NCBI RefSeq assembly: GCF_000715075.1
Contig: NC_134096.1
Location: forward strand, 39,815,804-39,879,803
Length of the DNA stretch: 64,000 bases
Source of the DNA: Nicotiana tabacum
Taxonomy: Eukaryota > Streptophyta > Magnoliopsida > Solanales > Solanaceae
Direction: 5' to 3'
Shown here: positions 59,770 through 64,000 of the stretch, piece by piece
How positions within the stretch are numbered: the stretch's first letter is position 1
How the letters are laid out: each line of letters starts with the position of its first letter
Made by a program: the position numbers and the translations under genes
Notes under the pieces: generated by a model
The model's database searches: none
Told to the model about the DNA's origin: nothing
Seen by the model: the letters and a program-made list of their open reading frames with translations, nothing else

Positions 59770-60377
59770 TGTCACGACCCGAAATTCCCACCTTCGAGCC
59801 GTGATGGCGCCTAACATTTTACTTGTTAGGCAAGGCAACGTTAAAATAATATTAGCCATTTTTAAAAAAATTTTAAATTTATTAATAATAAAGAAACAAA
59901 TGCGGAAGTAAGGTATGAAATATAGTGAATAATCCATAAAAATAACGGCGTCTAAATACCATCCCAGAATTGGTGTTACAAATGCACGAGTTTCTAAAAT
60001 AATAAAAATAAAGCTGTTTGGAAATATACACACAGCTAAAGTAAAATGGACGGGGACTTCAGAACTGCGAACGTCGTGTAGTTATACCTCAAGTCTCCTC
60101 TGAGTAGCTGAAATCCGAGCAAGTCTATGGTATGCCGCTGGGACCAACTCCAAAATCTGCACAAGAAGTGCAGAGTATAGTATCAGTACAACCGACCCCA
60201 TGTACTGGTAAGTGCTAAGCCTAACCTCGATGAAGTAGTGACGAGGCTAAGGCGGTTCACTTACATTAACCTGTACGCAATATTAGTAACAACATCAATA
60301 ATAGAAATAAATCAGGTAACTCATTTATAATGGTTGAAGCCAACTCAACAGTTATAACCAATTATCATTTTCATAAA

Positions 60378-60805
60378 TTATGTTGCAGCGTGCAACCCGC
60401 TCTCACAATATATTCACATTCAATTCTGTTGCAGCGTGCAACCCGCTCTCCCAATATTTTCCTTTTAATCAAGTATGTCATATATTTATTTCAATCAAGT
60501 ATATATATAGACTTTTAAATAAGTCTGTTGCGGCGTGCAATCCGATCCCCCAATATTGACTTTTCAATAAGTCTATTGCGGCGTGCAACCCGATCCTCCA
60601 ATATTAACTTTTTAACAAGTCTGTTGTGGCGTGCAACCCGATCCTCCAATATTAACTTTTTAAACAAGTCTGTTGCAGCGTGCAACCCGATCCTCCAATA
60701 TGGACTTTTAAACAAGTCTGTTGCGGCGTGCAACTCGATCCTCCAATATATTCATTTCAATCAACTCTGTTGCGGCAAGCAACCCGCTCCTCCAATATAT
60801 TTATT
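60378..60805 (-). repeat. Tandem hairpin array in LTR G
   Basis: Eight copies of a unit containing GTTGCGGCGTGCAACCCGATC at about 60382, 60427, 60527, 60572, 60620, 60669, 60717 and 60766; period mostly 45-50, one gap of 100. Each copy can form a stem GTTGC/GCAAC around a 5-base loop. The same motif in reverse orientation is found in LTRs C and D. Confidence 0.88.
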
Positions 60806-61782
60806 TACCAATTCTTATAGAATAAATTGCCCCAATAAATACAACAATTAATATAAAATTTTAAAACAACAAGCATTCAATAGTTATGATTTAATTATGA
60901 AACAAGCAATGACAATTAGCAATTTATTATGAAAATCGAGGAGAAAATAGATATTTTAATATTTAATATGCTAAATGTCAAGTAGCAATAAATACACATA
61001 AATCAAATAGCATGTAGCAATTATTGCAGGAATTCAAGAATTAATATTTGTCAAGGAATAGGAAAGAAATAATTATTATAACAATTAATTCGTGTCTTAG
61101 AACAATTTATGATTTTCAATTAATTATGCAAATAATTAATTTGACGACGTATAGACACTCGTCACCTCGCCTATGCGTCGTTCACATACATTACACATAA
61201 CAAATAATTTAAGGGTTCTATTCCCTCAAGTCAAGGTTAACCACGACACTTACCTCGCTATGCAAATTCTAATAAATTACTCGACCACAGCTTTTCCTTT
61301 TAAATTTATCTCCAAAAGCTTCAAATCTATTCACAAATAATTCGATATACTCAATACAAATCGTAAGAATTAATTCCATATGAATTTACTAGTTTTCCGG
61401 ATAAAAATCTGAAATTCACTTTAAAAATTGACAGTGGGGCCCAAATCTCAAATCTCAGAAAACTTACAAAATCCGAACACCTATTCCGAGACGAGTCCAA
61501 CCATACAAAAATTATCAAATTCCGACATCGGATTGACCTTCGAATCTTCGTTTTACATTTTTGGAAGGTTTTGTAAAAATCTGATTTTTCTTCCATAAAT
61601 TCATGATGTAAATGAGTATGGAATCATGAAATATAATCAATATAGGATAAGGAACACTTACCCCAATTTTGTTCCGTGAAAATCGCCCAAAGATTGCTTA
61701 AATCGAGCTCCCCAAACTCAAAAATGAGTAAAATGGCTAAACTCCCCGTTTTATGGGGTTTCTGGCATTTTCGAGCGCCACA

Positions 61783-61862
61783 GGTAGCGTGGGGCGCTGC
61801 CTGTGGCACACTTTCCAGAACAACAATAATTCCCAGCGCCAGGGCTAGCGCCCCACGCTACC
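61783..61862 (-). repeat. Perfect 16-bp GC-rich inverted repeat in LTR G
   Basis: GGTAGCGTGGGGCGCT at 61783-61798 and its exact reverse complement at 61847-61862, 48 bases apart; an inner partial stem (AGCGCCAGGG) also exists. Lies just upstream of the candidate TATA box on the minus strand. Confidence 0.85.
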
Positions 61863-62738
61863 CTGGGCGCTGCCGGCTACGAAAAATCTTTCCCGACACG
61901 AAAATGGGCATAACTTTCTCATACGATGTCCGAATTCGACGATTCTTTTTGCTATGGCTCTAAAATTTCAATACGCATCTAATGCTTCCATAAAAACGGA
62001 ATTTAAAATTCATTTACTTAATGGGATACCACTTATTCTTGAAGAATCGACGTCGAACGTTCTTGAAATGCCAAAATTAAATTTCGTTGACCACCCGAAA
62101 TCCACCCGAGGCCCTCGGGATCTCAACCAAATATACCAACAAGTCCTAAAACATTATACGGACTTACTCGAGGTCTCATATCACGTCACACGGTGCTGAA
62201 ATTATAATTCACACCTCGATTCGATCTTTTGAGTTTCTAAACTTTTCAATTTACAAATCTTGTGCCAAAACATGTTAAATGAATCCGGAATGACTTTAAA
62301 TTTGGCACACAAGTCATAAATGATATAACGGAGCTATTCCAATTTTCCGAATCGGATTCCGACCCCGATATCAAAAGTCAACTCTGTGGTCAAACTTGGA
62401 AATCTTTAGCCTTTAAATTGCTAGTTCCGTTAAATAGTCATAACTTAAGCTAGGGACCTCCAAATTAAATTCTGGGCATACGTCCAAGTCCCAAATCACG
62501 ATACAGAGCGGTTAAAAAAAATACTAATTCGGGTCTGTTTGCTAAAAATGTTGACCAAAGTCAACTCACTTGAATTTTAAAGCTCTATTTCACATTTTAA
62601 TTCATATTTCACATAAAAACTTTCCAGAAAATTTTACGGACTGCGCACGCAAGTCGTGGAAGGATAAATACTGTTTTTCGAGGTCTTAGAACAGAGGATT
62701 ACTTATTAAATTTAAAGATGATATTTTGGGTCATCACA

Positions 62739-62755
62739 TTCTCCACCTCTAATAT
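62739..62755 (-). other. Polypurine tract of G
   Basis: On the minus strand ATTAGAGGTGGAGAA next to the LTR start TGTGATGACCC; preceded by GAGGACAAACG. Confidence 0.8.
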
Positions 62756-64000
62756 AAACGTTTGTCCTCAAATGGAGTTAGAAAAAAAAAATTACCTGAG
62801 CTGGAGAAAATGTGTGGATATTTAACCCGCATTTCCGACTCGAACTCCCAGGTAGATGCCTCTACCGACTGACCTCTCCATTGCACCCGAATTGAAGAAT
62901 AACTCTTAGACCTCAATTGTCGGACCTGCCGGGCTAGAATAGCCACCGACTCCTCCTCGTAAGTCAAATCTGTGTCCAATTGGACTAAGTTGAAATCTAA
63001 CACATGGGACGGATCACCATGATATTTCCGGAGCATAGACACATGGAACACCGGATGAACCGCTGATAAACTAGGTGGTAATGCAAGCCTGTAGGCTACT
63101 TCACCCACCCTTTCAAGAATTTCAAAGGGTCTGATATACCAAGGGCTCAACTTGCCCTTCTTTCCGAACCTCATTACACCTTTCATAGGTGAAACCCGAA
63201 GCAATATTTGTTCTCCAACCATGAATGCAATATCACAAACTTTACGGTCGGCATAACTCTTTTTCCTAGACTGAGCTGTGCGAAGTCCATCCTGAATAAT
63301 CTTGACCTTATCCAAGGCATCCTGTACCAAATCGGTACCCAACAACTGAGCCTCTCCCGGTTCAAACCAACCAAATGGCGATCGGCATCGCCTTCCATAT
63401 AATGCCTCATATGGAGCCATCTGAATGCTCGACTGGTAGCTGTTATTATAAGAAAACTCTGCAAGTGGCAAGAAATGATCCCAAGAACCTCCAAAGTCTA
63501 TAACACAAGCGCGAAGCATATCTTCCAATAACTGAATAGTGCGCTCTGACTGTCCGTCTGTTTGTGGATGAAATGTTGTACTCAACTCCACCCGCGTGCC
63601 TAACTCACGCTGTACAGCCCTCCAAAAATGTGAGGTAAACTGCGTACCTCGATCTGAAATAATAGACACGGGCACACCGTGAAGGCGGACAATCTCACCA
63701 ATGTAAATTTCAGCTAACCTCTCTGAAGAATAGGTAACTGCCACTGGAATGAAATGGGCTGACTTGGTCAACCTGTCCACAATGACCCAAACTGCGTCAA
63801 ATTTTCTCTGAGTCTGTGGGAGCCCAACAACAAAATCCATTGTGATACGCTCCCACTTCCACTCGGGAATTTCTAACTTCTGAAACAAACCACCAGGTCT
63901 CTGATGCTCGTACTTAACTTACTGACAATTCAGACACCGAGTTACATGTGCAACTATATCCTTTTTCATTCTCCTCCACCAATAATGTTGCCGCAAATCT
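62749..64000 (-). pseudogene. Integrase with chromodomain of element G (one stop seen)
   Basis: An uninterrupted 379-codon frame (63888 to 62749) holds the integrase core with all three catalytic residues: [28 protein letters not shown]. The GPFE-like C-terminus (YIRPFEILERVGEVAYRLAL), HPVFHVSMLRKYHGDPSHVL and a chromodomain-like end (IRVQWRGQSVEASTWEFESE, then YPHIF) follow. Upstream, in the same frame up to the window edge, are the zinc-finger residues H...RCLNC, but a TAA at 63919-63921 stands at a position that is Gln in relatives. The stop codon of the frame lies 11 bases from the LTR. By far the best preserved integrase here; the element may be young. Confidence 0.88.

Larger units (their letters stand above)
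59770..62738 (-). repeat. 3' LTR of G (2969 bp)
   Basis: On the minus strand TGTGATGACCC...GGGTCGTGACA. Modules in order of transcription: tip hairpin (62717-62735), perfect 16-bp GC-rich inverted repeat (61847-61862 with 61783-61798), CATAAAAC box (about 61748-61755), GGGGTAAGTG (61657), GCGAGGTAAGTG (about 61246-61260), TGACG-type module (61140-61185), hairpin array (60378-60805), CCTAAC/GTTAGG hairpin (59810-59830). Confidence 0.9.
59770..64000 (-). mobile_element. LTR retrotransposon G (Ty3/Gypsy chromovirus), 3' part
   Basis: Minus strand: pol from the window edge leftward, PPT (62739-62755), 3' LTR (62738 to 59770). The rest of pol, gag and the 5' LTR are outside. The 5 bases left of the LTR, CTAAC (59765-59769), are the candidate target duplication. 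It is inserted in the CACTA element. Its LTR shares long blocks with LTR D. Confidence 0.9.

Noticed and set aside
60378..60805. CRISPR-like array of repeats and spacers
   Set aside because: The units sit inside a plant LTR, the spacers are alike and of varied length, and the same motif occurs in other LTRs. No cas genes are near.

Overview
This window looks like plant nuclear repeat DNA, most probably from a Solanaceae species (Nicotiana or a close relative). I found no host protein gene, rRNA gene or free-standing tRNA gene that I can support. Nearly every base belongs to transposable elements: Ty3/Gypsy LTR retrotransposons of several families, one tRNA-derived SINE of the solanaceous TS type, and one end of a CACTA DNA transposon. 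The Solanaceae call rests on that SINE and on the look of the LTR families; it is inference, not a database match.

Layout. 1-8053: element A (+), with the 5' LTR cut by the window edge, an eroded gag-pol and a full 3' LTR. 8054-9718: two fragments of an LTR family H in opposite orientations, facing each other. 9719-9885: tail of another Gypsy pol. 9886-20436: element B (+), with a chimeric-looking 5' LTR, a broken gag-pol and a 3' LTR. 20437-23017: an inverted, truncated LTR of family A. 23018-25133 and 34735-34956: the two halves of an LTR of family C, split by element D (25134-34729, 5-bp target duplication GTTTC), which has good LTRs but no recognisable gag-pol. 34957-35997: AT-rich sequence without recognisable features. 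35998-37590: another H-type LTR fragment. 37591-49657: element E (-), whose inside is two head-to-tail gag-pol copies without an LTR between them; its 3' LTR holds the SINE. 49658 onward: a CACTA transposon inserted in the 5' LTR of E. The CACTA is split by element F (51562-59322, Athila-like, gag and protease only, target duplication ATTAA). F itself holds a 648-bp miniature LTR of family G (target duplication TTATG). From 59770 to the window end a full G element (-) follows, with a long integrase-chromodomain ORF.

Insertion order read from the nesting: E, then CACTA in E, then F in CACTA, then mini-G in F; SINE in E; G in CACTA; D in C. The families B, C, D and G share a common LTR plan although their sequences differ: a hairpin at the 5' tip, a GC-rich inverted repeat upstream of a TATA box, consensus 5' splice sites, a paired TGACG module, an array of short hairpin repeats, and a hairpin 30-60 bp before the 3' end. 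The changes in the tip hairpin are partly compensatory. This shared plan, the D/G pairing (possible non-autonomous and autonomous partners) and the fused tandem gag-pol of E are the most interesting signals. All identities come from reading the sequence by eye, and divergence estimates are hand counts over short stretches.
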